Part shown: positions 46,441 to 56,961 of the stretch, in pieces | Position numbering within the stretch: position 1 is the first letter of the stretch | Layout: the number at the start of each line of letters is the position of its first letter | Origin: Paraflavitalea pollutisoli | GTDB lineage: Bacteria > Bacteroidota > Bacteroidia > Chitinophagales > Chitinophagaceae | NCBI RefSeq assembly: GCF_029360705.1 | Contig: NZ_JARKMX010000001.1 | Coordinates: 682,001-746,000 of the forward strand | DNA length: 64,000 nt | Reading direction: 5' to 3' | The notes under the pieces: generated by a model | The model's input: only the letters and a program-made list of their open reading frames with translations | The model's database searches: none | What the model was told of the DNA's origin: nothing | Translations under genes and position numbers: made by a program

Positions 46441-48000
46441 CTACCCATTTGGCAGGTAGTGTTTCGCTACCTCGTGAAAGTCGCGCAGCTGCTGTTCGAT
46501 CCAATCCGGTCCGTGCTGCATCGTGTCTGCCATCAACTGTGCTACCAGGGGTGCCGCTTCGATGGCTGCCTGCGCATCGAGCAACAGGGCCCGCGTTCTG
46601 CGGCTCAGGGCATCTTCCACGGTCATACACAACTCCTGCTGCACCGCCCATACGATGGTAGCTTGTTGATAAGGGAGTTTGGGATGCAATAATACTCCCA
46701 GCGCCGGTTGGTTGTCGATCAGTTGCAGCAACTCCGTTTTGTCTGTGCCGTAGTAATAATCGGCCGTGGAGTAATCGCTGGTGGGCATCGCGCCATGGAT
46801 CGGCAATTCTTTCGTCACCGGCTCCTGGTAGGGTAACGCGCCCTGTACGGCTGCAATATTGATCACATCGGCCGACATCTTCCGGTAGGTAGTCCACTTA
46901 CCGCCCAGTATGCTCACCAGCCCACTGTCGGATACGATGATGGAATGGTCGCGGGAGATCTCGGCCGTTTTCTTTGCGGTGCTTTTCACCAGCGGACGCA
47001 GACCGGCAAAGATGCTCTTCACATCACTGCGTGCCGGATCCTTGGTCAGGTAGCGCGCCGCATGTTCGAGAATGAAACGGATCTCTTCCTCCTGGGCAAT
47101 GGGTTCGGCATCGATCTGGTTGACCGACGTATCGGTGGTGCCCACAATGATCTTGTTGTGCCAGGGTACGGCAAACAATACACGCCCATCATCCGTGTGG
47201 GGTATCATGATGGCCGCTTCGCCCGGCAGAAATTCTTTATCCAGTACCACATGAATGCCCTGGCTGGGCGCAATGCTGACCGGCTTTTGCGGATCATCCA
47301 TCTGTTGTACCGAATCGGAAAATACACCGGTAGCATTGATCACGACTTTCGCAGTTATTTCATATGCTTTACCACTGATCTCATCCCTCACCTGTACACC
47401 GGCTATTTTGTCGTTAGCCTTCAGCAGGCCGCTTACTTTGAAATAGTTGAGTACGACGGCGCCCTGCTCTACAGCGGTCTGCGCCAGGTTGATGGCCAGC
47501 CGGGCATCGTCAAACTGACCATCGTGGTACAATACGCCACCGCGCAGCCCCTCGGCATCGAGGGTAGGGGCGAGGCGCAATACTTCTTCGGTCGACAGCC
47601 ATTCGGAAGTGCCCAGCCCCAGGCTTCCACTCATCCAGTCGTATACTTTCAGGCCGAGCCCATAATAAGGTCCTTCCCACCATTTGTAATTGGGTACAAT
47701 GAAAGACTGGTTCTTGACCAGGTGCGGCGCATTCTGCTTCATGATGCCGCGCTCCCGCAGCGCATCCATCACCAGTTTGATATTACCTTGTTGCAGGTAA
47801 CGTACACCGCCATGTACCAGTTTGGTAGAGCGGGAGGAGGTGCCTTTGGCAAAGTCGGCGCCTTCCACGAGCAGGGTACGGTAGCCGCGGGCAGCAGCAT
47901 CTACGGCCGCGCCCAGACCAGTGGCCCCGCCACCAATGATGATGATGTCCCAGGGTGTTGGATTCGACTCGAGTTGTGCTATAAGGTCTTTTCGATTCAT
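46441..48000 (-). CDS. glpD: glycerol-3-phosphate dehydrogenase
   Basis: 519 aa FAD enzyme. N-terminal dinucleotide fold IIIGGGATGLGAAVDAAARGY, then GTSSRSTKLVHGGVRYLQ, and FAGLRPLVK typical of GlpD. The C-terminal domain is about residues 390-519. It oxidises glycerol-3-phosphate to DHAP at the membrane and passes electrons to quinone. 34 nt after glpK, 94 nt before glpF. Confidence 0.95.
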   Translation of the reverse strand: MNRKDLIAQLESNPTPWDIIIIGGGATGLGAAVDAAARGYRTLLVEGADFAKGTSSRSTKLVHGGVRYLQQGNIKLVMDALRERGIMKQNAPHLVKNQSFIVPNYKWWEGPYYGLGLKVYDWMSGSLGLGTSEWLSTEEVLRLAPTLDAEGLRGGVLYHDGQFDDARLAINLAQTAVEQGAVVLNYFKVSGLLKANDKIAGVQVRDEISGKAYEITAKVVINATGVFSDSVQQMDDPQKPVSIAPSQGIHVVLDKEFLPGEAAIMIPHTDDGRVLFAVPWHNKIIVGTTDTSVNQIDAEPIAQEEEIRFILEHAARYLTKDPARSDVKSIFAGLRPLVKSTAKKTAEISRDHSIIVSDSGLVSILGGKWTTYRKMSADVINIAAVQGALPYQEPVTKELPIHGAMPTSDYSTADYYYGTDKTELLQLIDNQPALGVLLHPKLPYQQATIVWAVQQELCMTVEDALSRRTRALLLDAQAAIEAAPLVAQLMADTMQHGPDWIEQQLRDFHEVAKHYLPNG

Positions 48001-48034
48001 GCTATACGGGTTACAATGGTGCTGATGGAGTCCT

Positions 48035-49534
48035 TTATTTATCGTCGGCCCAGGCGATCGATGCTTTAACAGCCCGGTGCCATCCTTTCAATAGTTGTTG
48101 TACCTGGTCTGCAGGAGCATTGGGCGTAAAGCGGGCATCTACCTGCCATTGCTGTTGCACCTCTTCGATGCTGTCCCAATAACCTACTGCGAGGCCGGCC
48201 AGGTAGGCTGCCCCCAGCGCGGTGGTTTCGTATACCTTAGGCCGTAACACCGGAACCTGCAAGATGTTGCTCTGGAATTGCATGAGCCCGTTGTTGATGG
48301 TAGCGCCACCATCCACCCGCAGTTCCCTGATGTCGATACCGGCATCAGACACCATCGCCTTCAGTACATCGTTGGTCTGGTAGGCGATGCTTTCCAGTGC
48401 CGCACGGGCAATATGCGCTTTGGTGGTACCACGTGTAACGCCAAACAGGGAGCCTCGGGCATGTTGGTTCCAGTGAGGTGCCCCCAGGCCGGCAAAAGCA
48501 GGCACCATGTACACGCCATTGGTGTCGGGTACACTCGCGGCCAGGGCTTCCACATCGCCCGAATTACGAATGATGTGCAGACCATCCCGCAGCCACTGCA
48601 CCACGGCGCCGGCAATAAAGATGCTGCCTTCGAGCGCATATTCCACTTTGTTGTGGATCTTCCAGGCTACGGTGGTCAGTAAGTTATTGGTCGATACGAC
48701 AGCCTTGCTGCCTGTATTCATCAACATGAAGCAACCGGTACCATACGTGTTCTTCACCATGCCCGGCTGCGTACACATCTGGCCAAACAAGGCTGCTTGC
48801 TGATCGCCGGCGATACCGGCGATGGGAATATTGGCATGCTTCACGATGGCTTCTGTAACGCCATAGGTCTTGCTGGATGGTCTTACCTCAGGCAGCACGC
48901 TCGCGGGGATGTTGAAGAGCTTCAGCAGTTCTTCATCCCATTCGCAGCTATGTATATTCAGCAACATGGTACGCGAAGCATTCGTCACATCGGTGATATG
49001 CAGTTTACCACCGGTCAGCTTCCAGATCAGCCAGCTATCTACGGTGCCGAAGGCGAGCTGGCCACGGTCGGCTTTTTCGTGGGCACCGGGTACATTGTCC
49101 AGTATCCATTTCAGCTTGGTAGCCGAGAAATAGGCATCGATGATGAGGCCCGTCTTGCCCTGAATGAGGGGGCCATGCCCGGTGGCTTTGAGGTGATCAC
49201 AAAACTCGGCTGTACGGCGATCCTGCCACACGATGGCACGGGCAATGGGCGCTCCGGTTTCGCGGTCCCACACGATGGTGGTTTCGCGTTGGTTGGTAAT
49301 ACCAATGGCAGCCACCTGGTCGGTGGTGATGCCCTTGCGCGCGATGACTTCCGCCATGACGCTGAACTGGGTAGCCCATATTTCTTCGGGATCATGCTCC
49401 ACCCAACCGGGTTGGGGATACCATTGTTTAAACTCTTTTTGGGCTATGGAGATGATGCTGCCGGCGCGGTCGAAGAGGATGGCCCGGCTGCTGGTAGTGC
49501 CCTGATCGAGGGCCAGGATATACTTTGACGACAT
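48035..49534 (-). CDS. glpK: glycerol kinase
   Basis: 499 aa, the standard length. FGGY kinase with [19 protein letters not shown] at the N-terminus, [17 protein letters not shown], and [22 protein letters not shown] near the C-terminus. It phosphorylates glycerol and is the first gene of the leftward glycerol operon. I see no obvious operator in the 168-nt gap upstream. Confidence 0.96.
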   Translation of the reverse strand: MSSKYILALDQGTTSSRAILFDRAGSIISIAQKEFKQWYPQPGWVEHDPEEIWATQFSVMAEVIARKGITTDQVAAIGITNQRETTIVWDRETGAPIARAIVWQDRRTAEFCDHLKATGHGPLIQGKTGLIIDAYFSATKLKWILDNVPGAHEKADRGQLAFGTVDSWLIWKLTGGKLHITDVTNASRTMLLNIHSCEWDEELLKLFNIPASVLPEVRPSSKTYGVTEAIVKHANIPIAGIAGDQQAALFGQMCTQPGMVKNTYGTGCFMLMNTGSKAVVSTNNLLTTVAWKIHNKVEYALEGSIFIAGAVVQWLRDGLHIIRNSGDVEALAASVPDTNGVYMVPAFAGLGAPHWNQHARGSLFGVTRGTTKAHIARAALESIAYQTNDVLKAMVSDAGIDIRELRVDGGATINNGLMQFQSNILQVPVLRPKVYETTALGAAYLAGLAVGYWDSIEEVQQQWQVDARFTPNAPADQVQQLLKGWHRAVKASIAWADDK

Positions 49535-49702
49535 GCAATCGATTTATGTCAAAAGATAAGCAAATTAATCCTTGCCGGGTAGCCTTGCAGCAGCTGTTCA
49601 TGAAAAATAACAAGCAATTGGTGCCATTCATAACAAATAAAAATGGCGAATGACGGAGCTGTTGTAAATTCCTGCGTCTATCACTGAAAAAACTAACTGT
49701 AT

Positions 49703-52700
49703 ATGCGTAATGCGCTGTTAAAAAACCGCAACCGTGGGTTGGTCGTCATGCCCGCCTTGCTGCTGGCAGGTGCTGTGTGGTCCGCCACAGGAAACCATCA
49801 CGCCTTTTACCCGGTTTCCCCTGCCAAAGTACGGGTCGATACCGTTCGCAAAGACACCACTAAGTATACCGAATACAGGAACCTGCCGCTCAAACCCGAG
49901 CGCACCATCAACTTCCCGACTGAAGAAGGCACCTGGATCAGTGTGGATGTAAGTCCCGATGGACAAACCATCGCCTTCGACCTGATGGGTGATATCTATA
50001 CCGTGCCCATCACGGGCGGCAAGGCCACCCGTATCACGAGGGGGCTGGCTTTCGACACCCACCCGCGCTATAGCCCCGATGGTAAGAAATTGTTGTTTAC
50101 TTCCGACCGCAGTGGTTCCGAGAATATCTGGTACATCGACCGGGAGAAAGAAGATACCGTACAGGTGACCAAAGACCAGGATCAGAACTTTCCAGGCGCA
50201 GCGTGGACGCCCGATGGCAACTACATCATTGCTGCCCGCGGCAGGCTCGATGTGAAGTTGTGGATGATGCACAAAGATGCAGGCAGCGGTACCCAACTCA
50301 TCGATGCGCCCGGCTTCAAGACCATCGACCCGGCGGTAAGCCCCGATGGCAGGTATATTTATTTTTCATCCCGCAATGGCGCCTGGACCTACAATGCGCC
50401 GATGCCGCAATACCAGGTTAGTGTATACGACCGGGAGAACGGTAAAACCAGCACCATCACTTCGCGCTATGGATCGGCCTTTACGCCGGTGTTATCAAAA
50501 GATGGCAAATGGCTGGTCTATGGTTCCCGGTATGAAGACAAGACAGGCCTCGTGATCCGCAACATCACCAGTGGGGAAGAGCGTTGGCTGGCCTGGCCGG
50601 TACAGCGTGATGACCAGGAGTCGATGGCTGTGATGGGTGTATTGCCCGGTATGTCGTTTACGCCCGACAGCAAGTCGCTCATCGCGTCGTATGGTGGTAA
50701 ACTCTTCCGCATTCCCATCGAGCAGGGTAAACCGGTAGAGATTCCCTTCTCGGCAGATATTGCCCTCGAACTGGGCCCACAACTCGATTTCAAATACCCG
50801 GTTACCGATACCTCACACCTACTGGCCACACAGATCCGGGGCGCCGTGCCCTCTCCCGATGGCAAGAAGCTGGCCTTCACCGTGCTCAACCGGCTCTACC
50901 TGATGGATTATCCCAACGGCACGCCGAAAAGGTTGACCACCCACGAGTTTACCGAAGCAGAACCTGCCTGGTCGCCCGATGGTAGCCAGCTCCTGTTTAC
51001 TTCCTGGACGCCGGAAGGGGGCCATCTGTACAAGGTGAATGTGAACGGAAAGCCGGTGGTACAAAAGCTGACGAAGGAGCCGGGTTATTATTCTTCCGCC
51101 GTATTCAATCCCAAGAACGACCGCATCGTTTTTGTACGCGGTAAATTACAGCGCTACCAGGAAGCCATTTCACCCAGCGCCAACAATACCGAAAATGAAC
51201 TGTGCTGGATGAGCGCTAATGGCGGCGACATCACCCTCATTCACCGGGCCGATTTTCGCGATAACCCGCATTTTGTAAAAGGGGAGGAAGATCGCATTTA
51301 CCTCAACCAGGGAGGTGCTTTGGTCTCCATCAACTGGCAGGGTAAAGATGAAAAGGTCCACGCCCGCATCACCGGCGCCACGACCTATGGTATCAGCAAC
51401 TGGAAAGATGCCGAACACCTGCACGAACTCAACGCCTCCGACTTCTGTCTGCTCACCGAAAAGATTGCCTCCGCGATGGAAGTGCAGATGCCTTCTACTG
51501 CTGCGCAGGTCAATATATCGCCCACGGGTGGCCGTGCGCTGGCGCAGGTCAATAATGATATCTATGTGATCACCCTTCCCAATACCGGTAAAACAGCCTC
51601 CATCTCCGTAGCTGATGCAGCCGGTGCCGCTTTCCCCGCACGCAAGCTGACCGAACTCGGCGGCGAGTTTCCCACCTGGGAGGCCGATGGTAAAAAGATA
51701 CACTGGTCGCTGGGCAATGCCCATTTCGTGTACGATGTAGACAAAGCCATAGCGCAGGAAGACAGCGTAAAGCTGGCCAAGAAACAGGAGGCCAAACGCA
51801 AAGAAGATTCGCTGGCCAAAGCGATCACCGATGTGGTGAAGATCAAGACCGACACCACCAAAAAGCTGATCGATACCCTCGCTAAAAAAGTAGTGGAGAA
51901 GAAAGAGGAGTACAAGTACAAGCCCGAAGAGTTTGCCATCAAGGTCTATTTCGAGAAAGATATACCCAAGGCAGCGGTGCTGCTGAAAGGTGCCCGTATC
52001 GTCACGATGAAGGGCGACGAGATCATCGAAAAAGGAGATGTACTGGTCGTCAACAACCGTATTAAAGCTGTGGGCGCTACCGGTACGTTGACGGTGCCCG
52101 CCAATGCCAAAGTGATCGAGGTAGCAGGTAAGACCATCGTACCGGGTTTTATAGATACTCATTCGCATATGTGGCCCAATTGGGGCTTGCATAAAAACCA
52201 GGTATGGATCTACGCGGCCAACCTGGCATATGGTGTAACCACCACCCGTGATCCGCAAACCGGTACTACCGATGTGCTCACGTATGCCGATATGGTCGAT
52301 GCGGGTAAGATCGTAGGCCCCCGCGTATATTCTACGGGGCCCGGTGTTGGCTTCTGGATGTACAATGTGCGCGACTCGGCACATGCCAGCAATATCCTGC
52401 GCCAGTACAGCAAGTACTATCATACCAATTACATCAAAATGTACCTGACGGGCCCGCGCCGCGTACGGCAGTGGGTGATCAAGGCGGCGAAAGACCAGGG
52501 CCTGATGCCCACTACCGAAGGGGGGCTCAATTACAAATTGAACCTGACCAACCTGCTCGATGGGTATCCCGGTCATGAACATTCCATTCCGATCTACCCG
52601 TTGTACAAAGACGTGTACAAGTCGATCGCTGCGTCGCATATGGCGGTTACGCCCACCTTGCTGGTGTCGTACGGCGGCCCCTGGGCGGAAAATTTTTATT

Positions 52701-53227
52701 ATGAAACAGAAGCGCCTTACAACGATAAAAAGCTGCAGAACTTTACGCCTTATGACGAGCTGGCGCCCAAAACCCGCCGCCGCGCTGCCTGGTTCATGCC
52801 CGAAGAGCATGTATTTACCAAGCATGCCCGGTCGATGAAAGCGATGGTGGAAAATGGCGCAATTGCTGGCATTGGTAGTCATGGTCAGCTGCAGGGGCTG
52901 GGCTATCATTGGGAGCTGTGGTCCATGCAGAGCGGGGGCATGAGTACCCACGACGCCCTGAAGACGGCCACGATCCTGGGTGCCACAGCACTCGGCCTCG
53001 ACAATGACCTGGGTAGCATCCAGGCCGGTAAGCTCGCCGACCTGATCATCTTCGACAACAACCCACTGGATAATATCCGGAATACCAACGCCATCGGGAT
53101 GGTGATGAAGAATGGCCGCCTTTACAATGGAAATACCCTCGACGAAGTATATCCCACGGTCCGCAAACTGGACCGCAGCGAATGGACATACGAAAAACCA
53201 ACCAATACGACCGGAATTAAAGAGTAA
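49703..53227 (+). CDS. TolB-propeller / amidohydrolase fusion, exported
   Basis: 1174 aa. Hydrophobic N-terminus (residues about 11-30), then two blocks of TolB/PD40-type propeller repeats (SPDGKKLLFTSDRSGSENIWYID, SPDGRYIYFSSR, SPDGSQLLFTSW), a Lys/Glu-rich linker (about 685-760), and an amidohydrolase domain starting KGARIVTMKGDEIIEKGDVLV with the metal motif PGFIDTHSHMW. A late active-site segment reads GIGSHGQLQGLG, where classical amidohydrolases usually have Asp. Such fusions occur in Bacteroidota and may hydrolyse peptides or cyclic amides in the periplasm; the substrate is unknown. Confidence 0.88.
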   Translation: MRNALLKNRNRGLVVMPALLLAGAVWSATGNHHAFYPVSPAKVRVDTVRKDTTKYTEYRNLPLKPERTINFPTEEGTWISVDVSPDGQTIAFDLMGDIYTVPITGGKATRITRGLAFDTHPRYSPDGKKLLFTSDRSGSENIWYIDREKEDTVQVTKDQDQNFPGAAWTPDGNYIIAARGRLDVKLWMMHKDAGSGTQLIDAPGFKTIDPAVSPDGRYIYFSSRNGAWTYNAPMPQYQVSVYDRENGKTSTITSRYGSAFTPVLSKDGKWLVYGSRYEDKTGLVIRNITSGEERWLAWPVQRDDQESMAVMGVLPGMSFTPDSKSLIASYGGKLFRIPIEQGKPVEIPFSADIALELGPQLDFKYPVTDTSHLLATQIRGAVPSPDGKKLAFTVLNRLYLMDYPNGTPKRLTTHEFTEAEPAWSPDGSQLLFTSWTPEGGHLYKVNVNGKPVVQKLTKEPGYYSSAVFNPKNDRIVFVRGKLQRYQEAISPSANNTENELCWMSANGGDITLIHRADFRDNPHFVKGEEDRIYLNQGGALVSINWQGKDEKVHARITGATTYGISNWKDAEHLHELNASDFCLLTEKIASAMEVQMPSTAAQVNISPTGGRALAQVNNDIYVITLPNTGKTASISVADAAGAAFPARKLTELGGEFPTWEADGKKIHWSLGNAHFVYDVDKAIAQEDSVKLAKKQEAKRKEDSLAKAITDVVKIKTDTTKKLIDTLAKKVVEKKEEYKYKPEEFAIKVYFEKDIPKAAVLLKGARIVTMKGDEIIEKGDVLVVNNRIKAVGATGTLTVPANAKVIEVAGKTIVPGFIDTHSHMWPNWGLHKNQVWIYAANLAYGVTTTRDPQTGTTDVLTYADMVDAGKIVGPRVYSTGPGVGFWMYNVRDSAHASNILRQYSKYYHTNYIKMYLTGPRRVRQWVIKAAKDQGLMPTTEGGLNYKLNLTNLLDGYPGHEHSIPIYPLYKDVYKSIAASHMAVTPTLLVSYGGPWAENFYYETEAPYNDKKLQNFTPYDELAPKTRRRAAWFMPEEHVFTKHARSMKAMVENGAIAGIGSHGQLQGLGYHWELWSMQSGGMSTHDALKTATILGATALGLDNDLGSIQAGKLADLIIFDNNPLDNIRNTNAIGMVMKNGRLYNGNTLDEVYPTVRKLDRSEWTYEKPTNTTGIKE

Positions 53228-53253
53228 GAGCGATTTTGAGCGAACCAGATTCC

Positions 53254-53284
53254 AGACCCCGTTAGCACAGACGGGGTCTTTTTT
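53254..53284 (+). terminator. intrinsic terminator
   Basis: AGACCCCGT pairs with ACGGGGTCT (8-nt loop) followed by TTTTT, 26 nt past the amidohydrolase gene. Confidence 0.92.
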
Positions 53285-53398
53285 ATGCCCCAATGTTCCG
53301 GGAGCGGTGGCGGCTTCCGGCGGGCACTCCCGTGCGATAGGCCACAATAATTTTATCGGGTAATAACGTTTCCGTTTCTTCGTTGTAAGTTATTTACA

Positions 53399-56300
53399 AT
53401 GAAACGATCGACCCCTTTGTACTACCAGGCGCTGTGCCTGGCCCTCTTGCTGACCCTAACGGCAGCAGCGCAGCCGAAAAAAATGGAGAATTGTCTGTTG
53501 TGGCGCATCACTGGTAACGGCCTTTCCAAGCCTTCCTGGTTATACGGCACCATCCACCTCACAGACAAGCAGGTATTTGACTTTGGCGACGCTGTTTACG
53601 CCGCGCTCGAAAGCTGTGAGGGATATGCGATGGAAATAGCGCCGGATTCGATCATCAGCAATGCCTTCCAGGAGCTGCGCGACGATCAGGTATTGCTGAA
53701 GCAGGAATTGTCAGCAGCCGACTATGCCCGCATACAGAAGAAGTTGCGCGAGCAGTTTAAGAAAGATCCCGCTACCATCACCGTAAAGGAATTCAGGACC
53801 TATTTCATCAACAAGGTCAATAAGATCGATAAGAACTCGATGCATACCATCATGGATGCCTGGTTCTACGACGCTATGCGCCGCCAGGGAAAATGGGTGG
53901 GAGGGGTAGAGGATGTGCATGACCAGGATGGGGCCGACAATTTCGTTTCCCTCAGTGACTATGTGGATGATTTCCTCGACGACAACCGCAAGAGCAAGGA
54001 AATGTTGTCGAAGATGATCGCGATCTACAAACGCCAGGACCTGGAGGCCATTGCCGGCTTCGACGACAGTGAAAAGTTCTTAATGGACAGTGTGATGTTG
54101 CGCCGCAACCGAAAGATGGCCCGGCGGATGGATAGCCTGGCGCATGTCCGCAGCAGCTTTTTCGCAGTGGGCACTGCGCACCTGCCTGGCGACTCGGGCG
54201 TGATCAGCCACTTGCGCAGGCGCGGGTTTACGGTAGAACCCATCCGTTCTGGGAGTACGATTCATGCTACGGCCTACCACTTCGAAGAAAAAGAACTGCC
54301 CTGGATCACTGTGCAGGCTAGTAACGGGCAATATACCGTACAGATGCCCGGTGCACCCCAGGATATGGGTGCCACCGACGAGAATATGGACATGAAGATC
54401 CATGCCGATATTGGCTCCAACCTGTTTTACATTACTGTTAGCGCAACCGGGCGGGAGAATCTGAGTGTAGACAGCGTGGTGGCGATGGCGATACAAAATG
54501 TGGCCAAAAAAGCAAAAGTGTTATCGATCAAGCCCATTCGCAAAGACAGTGTAGAAGGGCGTGAGGTACTGGCCAAAGGTGATGATGCCCATTACCGCAT
54601 ACAATGTTATTACCGTAGCCCCATCATTTATATGGCCTTGGTAGGTTCATCCGTCGATACGCTGCTGCAATCGAAAGATGCAGGTCGGTTTCTGGGGTCG
54701 CTGGTCATGCACCACAAGACCACGCCGGCTTATGAGCCCTGGTCTGTATACCGGAACGGTAAGCATGGATTCTCGGTGCGGTTCCCGGGCAAGCCGACTG
54801 CAAAGCCTGCCAAAAACAATCCCAATTCCTCGATGGTCGTCTATTCCTCGCTCGATGGGGTCAATGATATCTATTTCCAGATCGTTGTGGAGGATATGGG
54901 AAAAGGTTATTTTCTCGAAAAGGACACTGCCTTATTTGAAAGTTACCGTTCATTGCTGGACAATAGTAAGGATTGTAAGGTGCTGTCCCATACCTATGAT
55001 CATATGGGAGACTATCCGGTGATGTGGTCGTCGTTCATTCGCAGCAATAACCAGGGAAGTTATTACAACAAGGTGCTGCGAATACACCGGGGTAACAGGG
55101 CCTACTATGTCGTGGCCACGACGGCAGACAGCATCAAACACCGGCAGCTGCTCAATAATTTCTTTCAATCATTTACATTAAGTCCGGTCGATCCGGGAAA
55201 ATGGCAGTTGCACCAAGCGCCTGATAAGAGCTTTTCCCTCTGGTCTACCACGCCGCTTTCACGATATGTCGACTCAACAGCAGCAGAAGGGGAAGAAACG
55301 GTACCGATATATGAAATATTCGACCCAGCTGCTCCCGCCACCTATTACCTGCGCAAAGAGGCGTACAATCCCTACAGCTGGTATGAAAGCGATACCGCTT
55401 TGCTCCGGCAGATGGTGCGGAATACCCTGGAGTACTCCGATACCTTGCTCTCGTACGAGCACGTGACCAATGGTTCCTACAAAGGCGTGGAAGTGATGAT
55501 CGGCCTGCCCGGCAACCACAACCTGAAAAAGATGCGGCTGCTCATCGTAGGTGATTCGCTTTTTACCCTGTACAGTATTACCTCCCGGGAGGCGCTGGAG
55601 CAGGAGGATAGCCGTCGGGTATTTACAGACCTTTCGGTGGCGCATCAAACTGCTTCTACGCTCTTCAACAATAAGGCAGATGACCTGTTCAAGGCGTTGC
55701 GGTCGGGCGACTCGCTGACCTTCGAAAAGGCCAAAGAAGCCATCGGGCAGGTGACGTTTACGAAAAAAGAACTGCCCCTGTTGCAGGAAGCGTTCACGTA
55801 TGTGTATCCGGATTCTGCCGATTACAACAATACAAGCAAACAGCTACAACGGGAGATCGTACTACTGCATGATGGAAGTACGTTGGACATGGTGAAAAAA
55901 ACGTGGCAGGAGCTTCCTGCTAACCGTGAAGCGGTCCGGTACGATTTGCTGGACCTGCTGGTCGATTGCAAAACACAGGCTTCGGTCACCCTGTCCCGCG
56001 ACCTCCTCCTGCAAAGGCCACCTACGCGTGGCAGGGCTTCTTATTATTTTTCGAGCCTGTCGGATTCCCTGCAATTGGTAGCTCCTTTGCTTCCTTCCAT
56101 GTTGCCATTACTCAAAGATTCGCTGGCTGGGCCTCACCTGGTAAGGGTGATCGAAGACCTGATCGATAGCAGTTTGATGGACCTGAAATTATTGACGACC
56201 TGGAAACCGCAGTTGTACCAGCTTGCTCACCAGGCGCTCGGCAAATCCCGGGAAACTGGTGAAATGCAATGGATCACCGATCCTTCCCTGATCCGTGTAC

Positions 56301-56845
56301 TGGCCAAACTGAAAGATCCGGCTGCCTACCAACTGATCAACCGATTCCTGGCACAGTCTGACCTGGATATGAAGTTTATAGCCACAACAGCTCTGCTGGA
56401 AGGCAAACAGCCAGTTGCTCCGGACGCGTTGCTCAAATTGGCTGCTGATCTGGGACAGCGGAATGAATTGTACGACTTATTGGTCGAACATAAGAAAACC
56501 ACCCTCTTCCCGGTAAAGTACCGTACCCAAAAAGCGCTGGCAGAAGCTGCCTTGTATGCACAGGCCATCGATGAAACTGAAAATGCGAAGTTGACCTACC
56601 TGGGCGAACGAACGATTATCGTAAAAGGGGTCAGTCAGCAATATTTTCTTTTTAAGGTGGAAATGAGTAATGAAGATGAAACGGCAGTACACCTGGGCGT
56701 TGCCGGTCCTTACAACAGCAAAGCGGGCAAGCTGCTCACGGAGTCTGATCGGGTCGGCATCTACTGGACAAAAGAATACAATGCTAAAACGGTCAATGCC
56801 GATTTTAAGGCCCTCCTGAAAGAATGGGAAGAATATGAACAATGA
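53399..56845 (+). CDS. very large TraB/GumN-domain exported protein
   Basis: 1148 aa with a signal peptide ending TAAAQ. Residues about 30-285 are a TraB/GumN domain (WLYGTIHLTD, EGYAMEIAPDS, FFAVGTAHLPGDSGVISHL). Next come three similar beta-rich modules of ~150 residues, each opening with a W-x-G/S-F-x-V-x-F/M-PG-type strand (VQASNGQYTVQMPG, VYRNGKHGFSVRFPG, LHQAPDKSFSLWS). The last ~380 residues are helical repeats. TraB/GumN proteins are usually about 300 aa, so most of this protein is an added architecture of unknown role. Terminator after it. Confidence 0.82.
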   Translation: MKRSTPLYYQALCLALLLTLTAAAQPKKMENCLLWRITGNGLSKPSWLYGTIHLTDKQVFDFGDAVYAALESCEGYAMEIAPDSIISNAFQELRDDQVLLKQELSAADYARIQKKLREQFKKDPATITVKEFRTYFINKVNKIDKNSMHTIMDAWFYDAMRRQGKWVGGVEDVHDQDGADNFVSLSDYVDDFLDDNRKSKEMLSKMIAIYKRQDLEAIAGFDDSEKFLMDSVMLRRNRKMARRMDSLAHVRSSFFAVGTAHLPGDSGVISHLRRRGFTVEPIRSGSTIHATAYHFEEKELPWITVQASNGQYTVQMPGAPQDMGATDENMDMKIHADIGSNLFYITVSATGRENLSVDSVVAMAIQNVAKKAKVLSIKPIRKDSVEGREVLAKGDDAHYRIQCYYRSPIIYMALVGSSVDTLLQSKDAGRFLGSLVMHHKTTPAYEPWSVYRNGKHGFSVRFPGKPTAKPAKNNPNSSMVVYSSLDGVNDIYFQIVVEDMGKGYFLEKDTALFESYRSLLDNSKDCKVLSHTYDHMGDYPVMWSSFIRSNNQGSYYNKVLRIHRGNRAYYVVATTADSIKHRQLLNNFFQSFTLSPVDPGKWQLHQAPDKSFSLWSTTPLSRYVDSTAAEGEETVPIYEIFDPAAPATYYLRKEAYNPYSWYESDTALLRQMVRNTLEYSDTLLSYEHVTNGSYKGVEVMIGLPGNHNLKKMRLLIVGDSLFTLYSITSREALEQEDSRRVFTDLSVAHQTASTLFNNKADDLFKALRSGDSLTFEKAKEAIGQVTFTKKELPLLQEAFTYVYPDSADYNNTSKQLQREIVLLHDGSTLDMVKKTWQELPANREAVRYDLLDLLVDCKTQASVTLSRDLLLQRPPTRGRASYYFSSLSDSLQLVAPLLPSMLPLLKDSLAGPHLVRVIEDLIDSSLMDLKLLTTWKPQLYQLAHQALGKSRETGEMQWITDPSLIRVLAKLKDPAAYQLINRFLAQSDLDMKFIATTALLEGKQPVAPDALLKLAADLGQRNELYDLLVEHKKTTLFPVKYRTQKALAEAALYAQAIDETENAKLTYLGERTIIVKGVSQQYFLFKVEMSNEDETAVHLGVAGPYNSKAGKLLTESDRVGIYWTKEYNAKTVNADFKALLKEWEEYEQ

Positions 56846-56873
56846 AATAACTAAACGAAATAATAGTCAAACT

Positions 56874-56904
56874 AAAAATGCCTTCCCCGCGGAAGGCATT
56901 TTTT
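56874..56904 (+). terminator. bidirectional intrinsic terminator
   Basis: AAAAATGCCTTCC pairs with GGAAGGCATTTTT (4-nt loop ccgc), between the convergent TraB/GumN and DUF5686 genes. Confidence 0.92.
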
Positions 56905-56961
56905 ATTCGTTGAATGCATGGGGAATGAAGAGCCTGGCCCGTTGCGCTGGTGCCCGGTTGT

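Noticed and set aside
51170-53347. Long antisense open frame (725 aa) opposite the amidohydrolase gene
   Set aside because: It is the codon-bias shadow of a clearly coding gene; its translation is rich in Gly/His/Ile with no domain and it has no start context.
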